Shown: positions 37,639-50,420, numbered from the stretch's first letter. The stretch: 64,000 nt of DNA from Dillenia suffruticosa (GCA_033439265.1 JAVTVX010000013.1:3126501-3190500), one strand, 5' to 3'. Numbers and translations: made by a program. Notes: generated from the letters alone by a model not told the origin.

Positions 37639-38199
37639 GAAGTAATTATATGTTAACGAATCTTTATACCCTGCAAGGTAATTATTTTAATATCACATAG
37701 CTAATATCTTTGAGAAAATAATTTATAATGCCATTTCGTCATAATAAAAGGAGAATTATGATAATACAATATTATAGTTCAATTTTTTAAACAATAAAAT
37801 TATATTTTAATCAGTAATATGATAATATTATAGTTTTTTAATAAAGAAAAAATATGTAATGATTATAATAATTGTCTCTGATTTAAATTTCAAACATAAG
37901 GAAATGATTATTTTGATGAAAAAAACAAAAACAAAAAAAAAACAAAACTATTGCTGTAAAATTTGTAATAACTCAAAATTGACATGACGACAGCATCATC
38001 ATACAGCTTTTTCATTGTCCAATTTTGCCCTCTCCGCTGGCCCCTCTTCGCTCCCCTGTTCCTGTTCCTCCTTCCTGCAGATCCGTCTTGATTTAAAAAT
38101 CTCTCTCTCTCTCTCTCTCTCTCTAGTCTGTTAAAAAGGAAAAAGAAGAAAAACAAAGAACATGCTGTAACACTAAGACCCTTTCAAAGTCTTTTTTTT

Positions 38200-38210
38200 G
38201 GGGGGGGGGG
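38200..38210 (+). repeat. poly-G run (11 G)
   Basis: TTTTTTTT followed by 11 G, about 50 bases upstream of the DeSI-like start codon, so probably in its 5'UTR. A (CT)n-type tract lies just upstream at about 38100-38127. Confidence 0.7.
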
Positions 38211-38259
38211 ATCTCTGATCATTCTTTGGAGGGGTTTGTGAATTAAAGGATTGGGTGAA

Positions 38260-38792
38260 ATGAGAACAGAAGAAGAGGCTTCAAACTCGAGAATAAACTA
38301 CGAGACCCAAGTGGTGTTGAACGTTTACGACATTACCCCTCTTAACAATTACATGTCTTGGTTCGGTTTTGGGATTTTTCACTCCGGCATTGAAGGTTCC
38401 TTTTCCTTAACATCTTTAGTCGTTTTTTATTCAATTTCGTATCTGGGTATTGATGATCTTTGATCTTTCTTTCTTGCTTTTCTTTGTTATGTCACGTATT
38501 TCATTTGTTGTTTTGGATGAGAAGGCTTGAGGTTATTGGCCATTTTTTGAGCATGCAATTTGGGGTTTTGCGTACTCTGATTTTAAAGGGGTTAAAATGG
38601 AGCTCACTTTAGATCCTTGAACAGAAAATAGGATGTAAATATTTGGGTCGTGCTGGAAATTTGATTTTACTGTAGGTTTTGTGTGATTTGGGCATTGTAA
38701 TTTGTTCATACATGGTGTGTTGGATTCAGCTGCAGTTGTGGGATCTAGAAATTTTTTGTCTGTTTTAGACTGGTTTAAACTCTATAGGTTAT

Positions 38793-38835
<43 letters not shown>

Positions 38836-40369
38836 GTTGCCTAATGTGAACAGTTGTGCTGTTCTTTGGGGTTTAATACTTTGATCTGATGCTTTCCCCA
38901 TGGTAGAAACGTGGGATGGGAGCAGTAGAGGGAGAATACTGAACCTACCTCCTTCCACTAATAATCCTTCACATCATACATTTAATCTTTAAAACAAAAA
39001 TGAACACTGGATAGCTGATCAATTGAAACCGGTGAGAAACCAAGTTATTTTCTGAACGTAATAGTTGATGTACACTGTAGCTTTAAAGGCTAAAGCTAGA
39101 GGTTCAATGTGCTATAACTTGATAAGATTCTTTTTGGTTGTCAAACCCTTCTTTCTATTGCATTGACATGGCCATCTTTGCCTTATGTGATCAGTTCACG
39201 GTTCGGAATATGGATTTGGAGCTCATGACTTCCCAGCAAGTGGTGTATTCGAAGTTGAACCGAAATCCTGCCCAGGCTTTGTCTACAGATGTTCAATCTT
39301 GTTGGGTCGCATAAATATGCCTCCTTCAGAATTCAGGACATTTATTGAGAATATGGCATCAGAGTATCATGGGAATACCTATCAACTCATCTCTAAGAAT
39401 TGCAATCATTTTGCAGATGATGTTAGCAGAAGATTGATTGGAAAAGGAATCCCAGCGTGGGTAAATCGATTGGCCCGGCTAGGTATGCTTCATTTTGTTG
39501 ATTATGTACTGCTCATATACTCATTTTCTTGTCTTTGGGGTTAAATTGGCATTAGCCTTTTATGTTTGGTTCCCTTCTCACTTCTTTATAGGACCTTCAT
39601 TGGATGATAGCCAAAATAGCCTTTAGACTTTAGGGTGGTGGGATGCATGACAGGTTGGAGGGTTTCTGTAGACTGTCTGATTGTCTTTGAAATGGGTCTC
39701 TCAGTATGTCTTTGGCATATAAAATATACCATGATCACTTCACTGAGTCTAGTGTGATTTTCATTTATCAACGCTATGCAAAAATAATGAAATTGTTTAT
39801 ATAATCTAACAAGTAGTAGTTCCTTTCTCCAACTTGTTTGATGAGACAACTATAGTGTATCTTTTCCTTAACTCTAAAAATGCCTTATTCACATCATATT
39901 TCCCTTTCAACAAGGGTGTAAATGTGATTCATTGCTTTTTCCCCCACGTTTACTGTTGAGTGTGAAATTCCATGAAACATTACAAATTTCTGGGTCTTTG
40001 TTTCTGTCGGAAATTAGGTGCTTTGTGCAGTTGTCTGCTTCCTGAAAGCCTTAAAGAGACTACAGTTAAACAGTCACCTGAGTTCCATGCATTTTCAGGT
40101 TAGCAATCTGTGTCAGTCTTAGACTTTGTGTTTCTTCTTTTGCTTACCTCCCACTCCCCCAATCAGCTTGATGGTTGATTTACCATAAAAAGATCTGTGT
40201 CTTCTGTATGACCAATCCCTTGTGGTGCATAGGTGAAGAAGATGGCAAAGAATCTGTTTCAACCGACACACCTTGTGATTCAACAGAGAGTGATGATGCA
40301 GATCAAGATAATAGACAGCTCCTATCTCAATCCAGTGAAGTCAGTTTTGTAAAAGAAACCTCAAGGTGA
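38260..40369 (+). CDS. DeSI/PPPDE-type cysteine isopeptidase
   Basis: Four exons, 38260..38395, 39195..39482, 40018..40098 and 40233..40369, with GT-AG borders and matching phase, give 213 aa. The PPPDE fold is seen from VVLNVYDITPLNNYMSWFG (18-36), IFHSGIEVHG with the catalytic His41, EYGFGAHDFPASGVFEVEP, and SKNCNHFADD with the catalytic Cys115, then AWVNRLARLG. Exon 3 encodes a Cys/Leu-rich segment (ALCSCLLPE) found in plant members. Exon 4 gives an acidic tail rich in Asp, Glu and Ser (170-213). Animal DeSI proteins remove SUMO from substrates; plant relatives are annotated as deSI-like (At4g17486/At5g47310 type) and their substrates are mostly unknown. Both catalytic residues are present, so activity is expected. 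The ATG at 38260 is the first in frame; an upstream TTG in the same frame is not a start. Confidence 0.93.
38794..38832 (+). repeat. (CT)n microsatellite in intron 1 of the DeSI-like gene
   Basis: About 19 CT units in the first intron. Confidence 0.85.
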
Positions 40370-41809
40370 AACTATGCTCCTCAACTAGAATGCGAACAAA
40401 ACCTCTTTTGATGCGTTCAAATTGTTTGTTGTCCATTATTAGCAGGGAAGAAATCCCTGCCAACCATTTTTTTAGAGGTGAAACTACATCTTTCGTGGCT
40501 TCACTCTCCATTCATGTTCCTTTTGTTGTGCCTATCATGTGTTCAACTAGAAGCATTTGATGTAGAAACTCGTGGGCTGTAAACTATGATTTGTACGAAC
40601 TCATTAGAATGGTCATCTCGATTGGCACGATCTCGATTGGCACGACTTGGAATCGATTCTGAGGTTGCTCCAAGTATCTTGGTTCCCTTGAATCAGAAAA
40701 TATGGCTCTTGCTATGCAAAAGTGGAAGGCTTCACGGACAATCCGAGCCTGCTACATGGTTAAAAACGTAGATTCAACTCAATGCAATTTTGCAGATAAC
40801 CGGTTCTTAAGACTTGTTAGATCAATTGATGTATAGTTTGGGGATGTTTAGGTCTGGTCAAGGGTGTTGGCCACATCAATCAGTGGGGATGTTGACCGGA
40901 CCAGCTAATTGGGATAACAACTGGTTAGGGTGTACGATAGACTGACTGATGGGGGCGACAATTAGTTGTGTACCAACAGATTAGCCAGTAGATGATATGC
41001 CGTCCTGACACCGAAAAATATCTGGAACATGGGCTTCACACAATATTATTTTTTGAGACCAAGTAATGAGCAGTTTTAAAACCAAGGAATGCAGGGGTGT
41101 TTACAGCTCCCAAAAGATTGGTCCAAGCCACTCCCCTATTTCTTTCCCTTTCCAAATGACCAAGATGCGGTGCCATGCCAGCAATATTTCAGCCTATTGA
41201 AGGATAGGATGAGCGGGGACCTCTGATAGGAAATGGTTTGGAGTTGGAGAGTTCACTACTCCCATATTTATGTTCATCCATGACATAGAGCAAACAAAGT
41301 CCACTTGTATATAGCGACACTTGTTGACGTAAATAAGATGGACACTTTCATTCCCTAACGGGAGTTCGACTTTTCCTAAACACGGAAAAAATAATATTGA
41401 AAGACCTATCCTCATAAAATGAACCCTGTAACAATTGATCTAGATTAGTCGATCCAGATTAGTAAGAACGAAACTTCAGATATTGAGTGGTAACCAAACC
41501 AAGGTACCAAAAAAAAATCTACTTGTATATGTTCCATTTAGTGGCTGCGACATAAGCATCACCAAGGACACACCACGAAGAAAGCCAAGACCCTTTGAAA
41601 AGTCTTACAAGACATGGTCCCAAGCCAGTGCCTGGAAAGTGTACATCGTATTGATACACGACCACCGCAGGAGGGCACATAGATTACTCTAAAAAGCATC
41701 ACATTCCTAGGACTTAAATCTTTAACAATTCACAAATTTATTTCTAATGGATATTAAATTATCTCTTCCAGCACTTCTTTATTAAAGTCAATAGCACACG
41801 GTGTATCTA
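40370..41809. other. convergent intergenic spacer
   Basis: It lies between the ends of the plus-strand DeSI-like gene and the minus-strand thioesterase gene. The first few hundred bases are probably the DeSI 3'UTR. A short doubled phrase, TCTCGATTGGCACGA, is tandemly repeated at 40615-40645. No gene is supported. Confidence 0.5.
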
Positions 41810-44800
41810 TTATGAAGGATAACCGTCAAGTCCAAGTTTTGAAGTTAGCCAAGAGCAGAGCCCGTCCATCTCCTCAGGATTCGTATAGTGACCAAGCCTA
41901 CACATTCAAAAGAAACCACTCCTATACATAAGCCCAGGCCTTCAAGCTGCCCCAAGAGTACAAGGAAGCTGCTCTTGCAGAGTGTAAAATGCTTACCCAT
42001 CATAAGATTTGAATGTAAGATCTTGAAATCCATTAGAACTCAAAGAGGTGGAGGATTTCTCACCCCATTTATATTGGACTACAGCATCATCTGCAATGGA
42101 CAGCAAATCACCTAGATCAAAACTTTGAGCAACATCATTGCACGAAGTCAACTTGGAAAAATTCAAGCCTCATTTAAATTGAACTGTCGTATTAGTGACA
42201 TTATTTCTTCAAAAGTGGACAAAAATATGATGAAAATGTGGGAACATAGCAAATACCTTTTCCATGACAAAGTAATATGGGTAATGATGAAATGCGCCCT
42301 GCAGCATCACTCACTCCTGCAATCATGCCACTCAAGCCCCTGCCAAAAGTGAGACAAGTAACTTCAACTCATAAGAAGCACAATAAATCGAAAACAGAGA
42401 TGAAAGATCCTCAGCTGGGACTAAAAGGAGATAGCAGCCAAACTTGGAACAAGGAAGCCAGCCACTTAGTCCAACAACTGCACTTAATTTGACAGGATAA
42501 GGGCTGCCATTTCCATATTTTCCAAGGACAAAGCAACTAGCAGAATATAATGCTGCTGCTGCACCCATGCTGAAACCTCCAACACCAAGTTTCACTGCCA
42601 AACCCAAAATGACACTAAATGTTACCAAAATTAACAAATAAATGATTAGTTGTGCATTATTATACTCGGGATAACCAATAGAGGACTCAAAGAATTCATA
42701 CAATTGTCATTAATTTTTGCATTAAAGATGGGATAAAAAGGTTTTATCAAAACATGAATATATTAAAAAATGTTGCAAATTTAATTCTAAAGTAAACAAC
42801 CCCAAGCATTGTTAACCAAATTTCAGATAATGATGCTGTCCCAAGAAGACGAAGACATTTAATCACAGAAAGCCATCAATCAATGTGACTAATGGGTTAT
42901 CTGATGCATGGGTTTTGGGGTAGGACAACATTAGTCTGACACGTAATTAGTTTTTCACATGAATATAAGATCAAAGGCCAACATGAATACAGGAAAACGG
43001 GACTGCTCAGATGGGTGGCAAAGCAATTTATCAAAACAAAAACAATTAATGAGTTCATATGCAAGGAATAAAATAGCAACATAAGTGTCCCATGGAATAC
43101 AAATTGCTATGCTGAAAATGTATCACTCATAATTTGCCACATAAAAACTTGAAATTGATAGAAGAAGTTTTCATGAAATACAGAGAACATGTTAGTAACA
43201 GTGGTATATGGATACCATAGAAGCAACATTGCAAATAATTCCTATAATTCATCCAATAAATCATTCCATTGTCACCTAATAGCAATGAAAATTCAGAGAC
43301 AATTACAACTACAGCAGGATGGGGCAATTTTGAGGCTCTTTTCTTTGTCATAGAAATAACAGACAAGGAAAGAGAATTAAAAATGATGTTACAAGTATCA
43401 ATAATCCAAAACCGAAAATACCGAATCTGATGTGGAAGAGTTTCATTGGTTGAATAACCATACCACGCATAACCATGTTCTCCTCAATGTACAATGTAAC
43501 CATATCACACCCACTGTATTTTCAATCTTTGATACATGTAATATCAATCAAGAAAATTTAGGAAACAATGACTTGTTACTCTCTTTAGCCACCAAATATA
43601 CTGCTGTTCATTGCCATGCAAAATCAAAAAGAGTGAGGATTCAACAGCCTAAACATCACAATGTCCATGAAAAGTGCTGTACAAAACCTACCATCAGCAG
43701 ACTCAGCTGACAGCAGATTTGCAATGTGTGCTGCTGAAGCATCCATGCCTTCAATATCATCATCACCATCTTCTGACAAGTGACCAACATCAAACCCTGC
43801 AGCTCAGAGACATCATCGTCAGTATCCAGCTCCGATTTTCCTCCAGCAGTAAGAATTTGGTATGCATTTCTTCTTTTCTCTTCAAGATATTCTAGTATGT
43901 AAATTAGGTGTGCCTCTTGCACCGTATGCCAGTTCCCCCCCCCCCATTGGGGCGGGGTTAAAATTGGGCTAGAAGTTTAAAATCAATGCTTATTGTTGTA
44001 TAGACAAATTATTTTCACATCCCAGTAAAAAAAAAAAGAACTTTACATTTGTATGTTAGAACTCACAGGCAGTGGAAGGAAATCCACCAAAAATAGTCAT
44101 TGGCCGAGTAGGAGCAGTCGGGCATATCCATTTGATCTGCATTCAGCTAAAAAATTTAACCAAAAAAAGAAGTACTAGAAAACCCATTTGAAAATCTTTA
44201 CCAAAAAGTGGTGTGAGTCCATGCCTGGAGATTCTTAAAAACTCAAAAGTAATTTAATATTGGTTAGCCTTACATTAGGAAGAGGTAGTGTTTCCAGGAG
44301 CTGGGACCAGCTGCCAACCAAAAGAACACCACAGATAAAGACTTTACAAACACGATAATCCTGGAGGAGCATGAATTTTGAATTGGCATTGAATAAGTCA
44401 ATAGCATTAAAATGGCACCTCTATCTAATTTAAAATTATAAGCAAAATGTGAAGGCATCACCATGAATAAATCAATCATGTTCTTTTAAAAAGAGATAGA
44501 CTCCTCTAAAAAGCAAGGATAACATGAAGGTTTGAATCAACTGAAGGTCTATCCGAACATCCAATTAGACAATCCAGTGGGGGTTGTGATATGAGTCCCA
44601 GTACAAGATCTAGTCAATGGATACTCTGCAGGAATTCCTCTCTTCCTTGCTAGAGTTTTTCCTTTCTTTAACCCTAGGTTTGACGGCTGGGAACTTGTTC
44701 CCTAACAAGCTTCCTATCATACTACTTTTATGAGAATTAAACTTGAGAATTTAGATGTCTTTTTATTGACCATACTCCTTTTAAATGGGAAAAATTAGAA

Positions 44801-47295
44801 TTTACAATAAAATAAAATTCTTATTAAAAACAAATCCTTAAAATCATTCCTTATATGAAAGATTCCCAAAACTTAGGCAACTACTAATTTAAAAAGATTG
44901 CAATCAACTAAAATAAAGAAACTACTATTTTTCTAAAATATTTTTTTTAGTAGTTTCTAAATATTTTTCTAAAAGATTTTTTTCCAATAATATGTACTTT
45001 CTAAAATAATTATTTCCAATGATATCCAAGTGCATATCATTACTCCCCTCCTATACAGAGAGATATCCAAGTGCATATCATTACTCCCCTCCTATACAGA
45101 GAGCTTGTCCTTAAACTCGAATTCAAAATGGGTCTTCTAAAGTCTTCAAGAACTCCCAAGAAACCTCCTCCCTCATCCTCTTCTTTGCATTTCCCAAAAT
45201 TTTACTTTCCTATATTTGAACAAGGAAGTAGGCCAGCATTTGAATTATCAACTTCAGAAACTGCAACTTCCTTGATTACTATGTTTTGATCCTCAGTGGA
45301 ACAACTAGAAATTAAATTCTTTCTATGTGCAATATAGGCCACATGGACATCCTTCAAAGAAAGATCAATAACTTGGGGTTTGGACAGATTTAGTCTAGGA
45401 TTTGTGGCTCCTCTCTTTCTCACATTTTTAGATATTTCCTCCATATAAGACATCTGAAAATCAGCAATGGAAAGATGAAGATCCTGCCCAAATTTATTAT
45501 ATTCATAGCTATTGAAGTTACAATACTTTCTGGGGATGGTAGTCCTTCCTTCCAACAAATTACTTTCCTCCCATTGGTCTGCAAGGGTATGGCTGCTACT
45601 CCCCATCTCTTGGACCTTGTTGTCCCCTATAGCTCTTGTCGAAACCTTTCCATTGGCAAGATCAGTGCTATTTGTTGTTGCTGCAGCAACTTCTCGTTTG
45701 ACTGCTGGAGTTCCTTTACCCTAGCCATTTTCTGTTAGATTCGTTGCTTGATTCGCTCCTCGAATTCCCTCATGATCCAGCTAGACCATTCTGTATAGTT
45801 TTCCATGATGGTTGGTGCTGATAGCAAATTGATACGAGTCATAGCACAAGATCTAGTCAATAGATACTCTGCAGGAATTCCTCTCTTTCTTGCAAGAGTT
45901 TTCCCTTTCTTAGATCCTAGGTTTGACGACTGGGAACTTGTTCCCTAATAAGTTTCCTACCATACTACTTCATGAGAATTAGACTTGAAAATTTAAATTT
46001 GTCTCTTTATTGATCATACTCCTTTTAAATAGAAAAAATTAAAATTTATAGTAAAATAAAATTCTTACTAAAAATAAATCCCTAAAATCATTCATTATAT
46101 GAAAGATTCTCAAAACTAAGTTAACTACTAATTTGAAAAGATTACAATCAACTAAAATAAAGAAACTACTATTTTCTACAATATTTCCTTTTTATTAATT
46201 TCTAAATATTCTTATCAAAGATCACTTTCCAACGACATACACTTTCTAGAATAATTCTTTCCAATGATATCCAAGTGCATATCACATTGCCCCATCTAAG
46301 GTCGTTTTAATAAAAAAAAAATGTTCACTAGAATATCAACAGATTTTGCAGTTGCAGATCTACCACCTCTAATTTAAAACACGACCTAGCCTTTTCCTGC
46401 CTACAAGGAAACCAAGGAGGTTTTAATTTGAACAGGATACTAACTTTTGCGCCAACCGGCCATTCTCAAGACTCAAACTACCAATATAACATTACAAACA
46501 TAGACTTCTATCAATAGACCAACCAATGGGTATCTTCTTGCTTAAAAATTTGGCCTTTATGAAAGAACACAAATTGATCAAAGTTCTGATAATGTAATGT
46601 CCTTGGAATAATAATGTTAAATGGTTCCACAAAAACAAAGACAACTAAAATACAATCCACAATTTCCAAATTGCATTCTTTTCCTACAATGAAATCGTCC
46701 ACTACCATACGTTTATATTCATGCATACAAATTCAAAATTAGTAGCCACTAAGGAAATAAAAAAGAACAAATATCTACCCACACTCCAAATGCATGTTAA
46801 TCCTATGTTGCGCCTTACACAAAAACCACACCAATGTACATACACAAAACTTAATAGAAATTAAAATATCCAAAGTTTTCTTATAAGATAAATCCTCATC
46901 ATAAGACCACTTAGATGCCTTAATGATGAGAAATATAGAAAAGGGAAAGATAAGCATTGTCTTCACTGTATGACGTAAGGACAACACAATTATGTGATTT
47001 TCTTTGGCAGTAACTATCAATGATAAACTTCTTAATAGAAAAGTCAAAACCAAACAACAAGACATGTGATCCCACATTCTTACATTTTTTCTTTCAACAA
47101 TTGAGTGGGGCTCGCTAATGGAAGCTGCCCCTTTAAAGCTAAAGAGAAAAAACCAAAAGTGGTGTTCTAGATTTGAGCCAGGATGCAAGAATAATACCTT
47201 GCACCATTATCACCAAGGCCGTGCAGCCAAACAATAGTTGCCTGGTGTCTACCTTTGGGCCGAACCACATAAGTCTTCCCATATTGGAATGCCAT
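41810..47295 (-). CDS. acyl-protein thioesterase (carboxylesterase family)
   Basis: Eight coding exons on the minus strand: 47198..47295, 44274..44310, 44067..44136, 43692..43796, 42444..42594, 42257..42339, 41997..42090 and 41810..41897. All borders are GT-AG, phases match, and the product is 241 aa. It is an alpha/beta hydrolase of the lysophospholipase/acyl-protein thioesterase type. HGLGDNG lies near residues 24-30 and ICPTAPTRPM at 49-58. The nucleophile is in GGFSMG (Ser112), the Asp is in HGKDDAVVQY (Asp183) and the His in LGHYTNPEEMD (His216). These enzymes cut S-palmitate from proteins and act on lysophospholipids. The closest remembered match is Arabidopsis At5g20060. Where that family has HGKGDDVV this copy has HGKDDAVV, which keeps the catalytic position. 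The start MAFQYGKTYVVRPKG follows a 5'UTR splice acceptor at 47313. Intron 1 (2.9 kb) holds an LTR element. Confidence 0.93.
43935..43945 (+). repeat. poly-C run (11 C)
   Basis: A homopolymer C tract in an intron of the thioesterase gene, between coding exons 3 and 4; it is a G run on the transcribed sense strand. Confidence 0.8.
44587..46284 (-). mobile_element. small non-autonomous LTR retrotransposon (TRIM/LARD-like)
   Basis: Two direct repeats of about 454 bases, 44587-45039 and 45830-46284, agree at very roughly nine positions in ten by eye. Both begin TGATA and end ATATCA on the plus strand. Read on the minus strand, a primer-binding-like site (TTGCTATCAGCACC, a worn form of the initiator-Met-tRNA-type TGGTATCAGAGC) follows the 5' LTR (45830-46284), and a purine tract AGGAGGGGAGTAA precedes the 3' LTR. 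The interior is only about 0.8 kb. It has a gag-like start MENYTEWSSWIMREFEER that soon meets a stop, and a separate 134-codon open frame (45202-45606). There is no protease, RT or integrase, so it is non-autonomous. It sits in intron 1 of the thioesterase gene in the same orientation. A clear target-site duplication was not found. Confidence 0.7.
45021..45102 (+). repeat. 41-bp tandem duplication across the PPT/LTR junction
   Basis: Two identical 41-base units, 45021-45061 and 45062-45102, start GATATCCAAGTGCATATCA and include the CTCCCCTCC tract. They double the boundary between the polypurine tract and the 3' LTR of the surrounding LTR element. Confidence 0.9.
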
Positions 47296-50200
47296 TTTAG
47301 CTGTCGTGGCACCTGATATGGGTAGAAGCTCAGGTAACAAAAGATTTAAAATGCAAGAACAAAAGGGTGCAACATGTTTACAATAATACTAGGTAGAAGA
47401 AGAGACTATGAACCAAGATACTAGCAATTAGAATTCTCTTGCAATAATACCCAATGCATGGTAGATCTAAATATCCTTTTTAAAGATAAATAGAAGGGAT
47501 TTCACATTGCACAATATTTCATAAAATTTCTCTCCTTCCCAATTAACCAAAAGATAGCAAGAGTTAGAAAAATATCTGTGTTATTTATACAATTTCAAAG
47601 CTCTCATATCATTCTACTCTTTGGTTAATGCAACAAAAGATATTCCACTAACCTGGTGCACCTTTGCATTGGGGAGGGGAAAGGGTGTTAACTGGGGTGT
47701 CCACCTTTTAATAAAAAATAATTATAAAAAAAAAAAGACAATCTTCATTCAAGTAAAGATCTTACAGCAAGAATCCTTTCATGCCACAAAGCCACCCTCA
47801 GGGAAGCTCATCTTTCCAAATAGCTTCATGGCAGTCAATTTCAATTACTGAACTCTCAACCCTTTAAGACTATAAACAGACTTAACATCAGAGATCTTGT
47901 TCCCAATGCCTTAGAAATCAATTTTTCAGGCCTACCAGCCAACCTAGTTGGTTTGTCTCTCGATTTGCAATTCGCTAATAAAAGTAACATAAACTCATTG
48001 AAGCCTCCAGATGTCTAGTTAAAAACAAGAAAACAAGGAAACCATCCTTAATGACCCAAAATCACACCAATCATCATGTGAGATAATAACTGAAGCATCA
48101 GCCCTGAATTCAGCGAATTTCCTTTCTTTCCCTTTTTCTTTGCTCAACCCCTCCTATTCCTTTTAAATTTGTCTTCTTCAAGACTGTAACCTTTGCTCCT
48201 GTTACAAGTAGTCCTTCAAAGCAAATCAAGGTAATCTTGTCAAAGTCCACTCCTACCACAAATGACCGGCCATCGTTAACACTTCAACAGCTTGTCAAAC
48301 ATGATACCTATAAATTTTCAAACATATATCTCCATCCAAGCTTGGCTTTTCCAGAACTCCCATATAACCATATGGATTCTAAAATAAACTCCCAAATCCC
48401 AACATTGAAATATTTACAAAACGCTTTCCAGCCTTTTACATATCGGAGACAAGTAGATGGGGGATGATTATGGTGACTGTAATAATATTAACATACTCTA
48501 CTATATGGAACACATCCTGTACCTACCTTTCTCAAGTCTTCCCTCTGAGAGTTCCAAAGTATCCATGAATGCAAATCACAGGAGAGCCAGAAAACATTTA
48601 GGGATAGCCTTGACCCTACAAACCAAAATATTGGCTAAAGGTCCCCATCAACTTCTACTCAAAGGAGATGAGTCGGATCTGTCACAAAATTAGCCCAATG
48701 TGTGACCCTGCATCTCCCCTCCTGAAATCTCACAAGCAGGAACTCTGGAATATTTGACTCATAGCAGATAAATAAATTAGGTGTTTCTTCCCTTGATCAC
48801 CCTTTTAAGTGGGTGAGGAGTCTTGACTTTGGGAGAATATTTATCATGGTAGTATCTCCTTTTCCATTTCTTTTCCTCATTTTTCCTGTCTTTCTCATCT
48901 TCAAAAGGCTTCTACTGCTATTTCTATTGTCTTATACTGATTTCTCTCCATTAATTTCTTTAGAAGCCATTAAGATAGAGGGGCTTTGGTTCTCAGTTGT
49001 TCACTTGGGCTTGAGTTTATTTCATACTAAGGAATTTGCAAGTTTGGAGTTTAAATAACTCAAGCAGTTTCTATTGTAAGTTTTTCTTCAACCACTTGAA
49101 GGTGTTTTTAATATGTTTCTCCTTTCCTTTGGCCAAGTTAAACAGATAATAAAAATTGCTGATTCACAATTGCTTGGCCAAGTTAAAGGAAGGACAAAAC
49201 CAAGTCCTCCAAGGTAAGAGCAACGGAATTGCAAGAAAAAATAGGAATATGTAATCGTACTGCAGGGTCAGGTTGATCGGCTCAAGCCTAAATCCCATCA
49301 TATAAATTGACCCAGTTCAGATCATAATTTGGGTTTCGTATATGTGTTAATATTCTCAGGGTTTGGGGAGTCACTACTTCTGCTTGCTTTCAAGAATATC
49401 TAGGGCTCAGGGTTTCTAAGAAGTTTCCACCATTCTTGTAACTTTATTTGTTTTTGTATAATGGATTTTGCTCCACCCTCACTCATGGATGTAGGCTTCT
49501 AAATTGGAGCACAAAAAACCATGTCTCCTTTTGAATCACTTATTCTCTTTAGGTACTCTCCTAGTTTCTTTCTTCAACAATTGGAGCATTTTTTTTTTTT
49601 TTTTTGGTACCATGACTTGTCCACCACCCAGTATCCGGACATTCACCCCCCGACTAATCTAGATCGACCTCTACAAGGCTTACTTTGTGGGGACGGGTCT
49701 CCCAACATTATTTTTTCTATACCCAAGAGAAGTTGAACTCCCAACCTGATTAAGGGATAAAGGTGTCCATCCCACCTACGCCAACAAGTGTTGGTCAACA
49801 ATTGGAGCATTAAAATGCTAACCACCATGCTTTTACAAGGAAGGAACAAAGTATCACACACTCTAGTTCATGGTACTCTCATAGATTTTCCCAACACCAA
49901 CTAGAGCATAAAAAAAATTAAATGCACAAAGAGTTCCCAATGCATATGCTACGATTCCAATCAAATTAAAAATGAAAAATAATCAAACAAATTGGAGCTC
50001 ACTGAAGGACCGCCAAGGCTCATCTTAGAACCCCAATACAATTAACCAACAGTTAAATCAACAAACTCCTGTAATTATTTGTCCACGAAATTAGATATCA
50101 AATCAGCCCAACGTAATTAAAAGACAACTACTCTTTCCACAAAGGGGAAAAATAAAAATTCCTACCAATCTGCACACACAAATCTTGACATTGCTCATAG

Positions 50201-50338
50201 AAAACCACAAGATTGAGTGAAAAACAGAAATCAATATCGACAATAAGGCAGATAAGTATTAATGGATGATTATAATGGAATACCCAGATGTTAATCTCGG
50301 ATTAAAGGAAAATTAGGGTTTGAGTTATGTCAGCTAAC
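47296..50338 (-). other. 5'UTR end and large 5'UTR intron of the thioesterase gene
   Basis: A CATATCAG acceptor ends at 47313 (exon from 47312), 17 bases before the ATG. A candidate donor, CCAG|GTTAGCT, is at 50339/50338, giving an intron of about 3.0 kb. It contains a SINE (49574-49811). I found no coding exon in it; bases 47900-48720 look like decayed repeat sequence. Confidence 0.5.
49574..49811 (-). mobile_element. tRNA-derived SINE (family C) with 17-bp target-site duplication
   Basis: The body (49591-49794) reads on the minus strand from GACCAACACTTGTTGGCGTAG, through a B-box-like GGTTGGGAGTTCAACTTC, to CAAGTCATGGTACC and a long A tail. Perfect 17-bp repeats TCAACAATTGGAGCATT flank it at 49574-49590 and 49795-49811. 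The perfect duplication implies a fairly recent insertion. It lies in the 5'UTR intron of the thioesterase gene, same orientation. Confidence 0.85.
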
Positions 50339-50420
50339 CTGGATTTACAGGCGGAGAAGCAGAGACTGAAGACAGAATTTGAGCTCGCACGCTTTCCCTC
50401 TCTCTCTCCCTCTCTCTCCC
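50339..50420 (-). other. putative non-coding first exon of the thioesterase gene
   Basis: A leader-like minus-strand stretch with GAGAGAGGGAGAGA upstream ends at AAATCCAG before GTTAGCT. Its start is not defined. It is assigned to the thioesterase only because a matching acceptor lies just before that gene's ATG. Confidence 0.4.

Larger units (their letters stand above)
33739..38259. other. intergenic region rich in SINEs
   Basis: No gene is supported in about 4.5 kb. Four SINE insertions with target duplications or tails, a structured GC-rich block, a 28-base poly-A insertion and G runs (33919-33930 and 38200-38210) are listed separately. A degenerate piece related to the SINEs at 34.6/51.8 kb probably lies at 35585-35757, and another at 37256-37380. 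The frame at 36906-37193 has no family signal. Confidence 0.55.
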
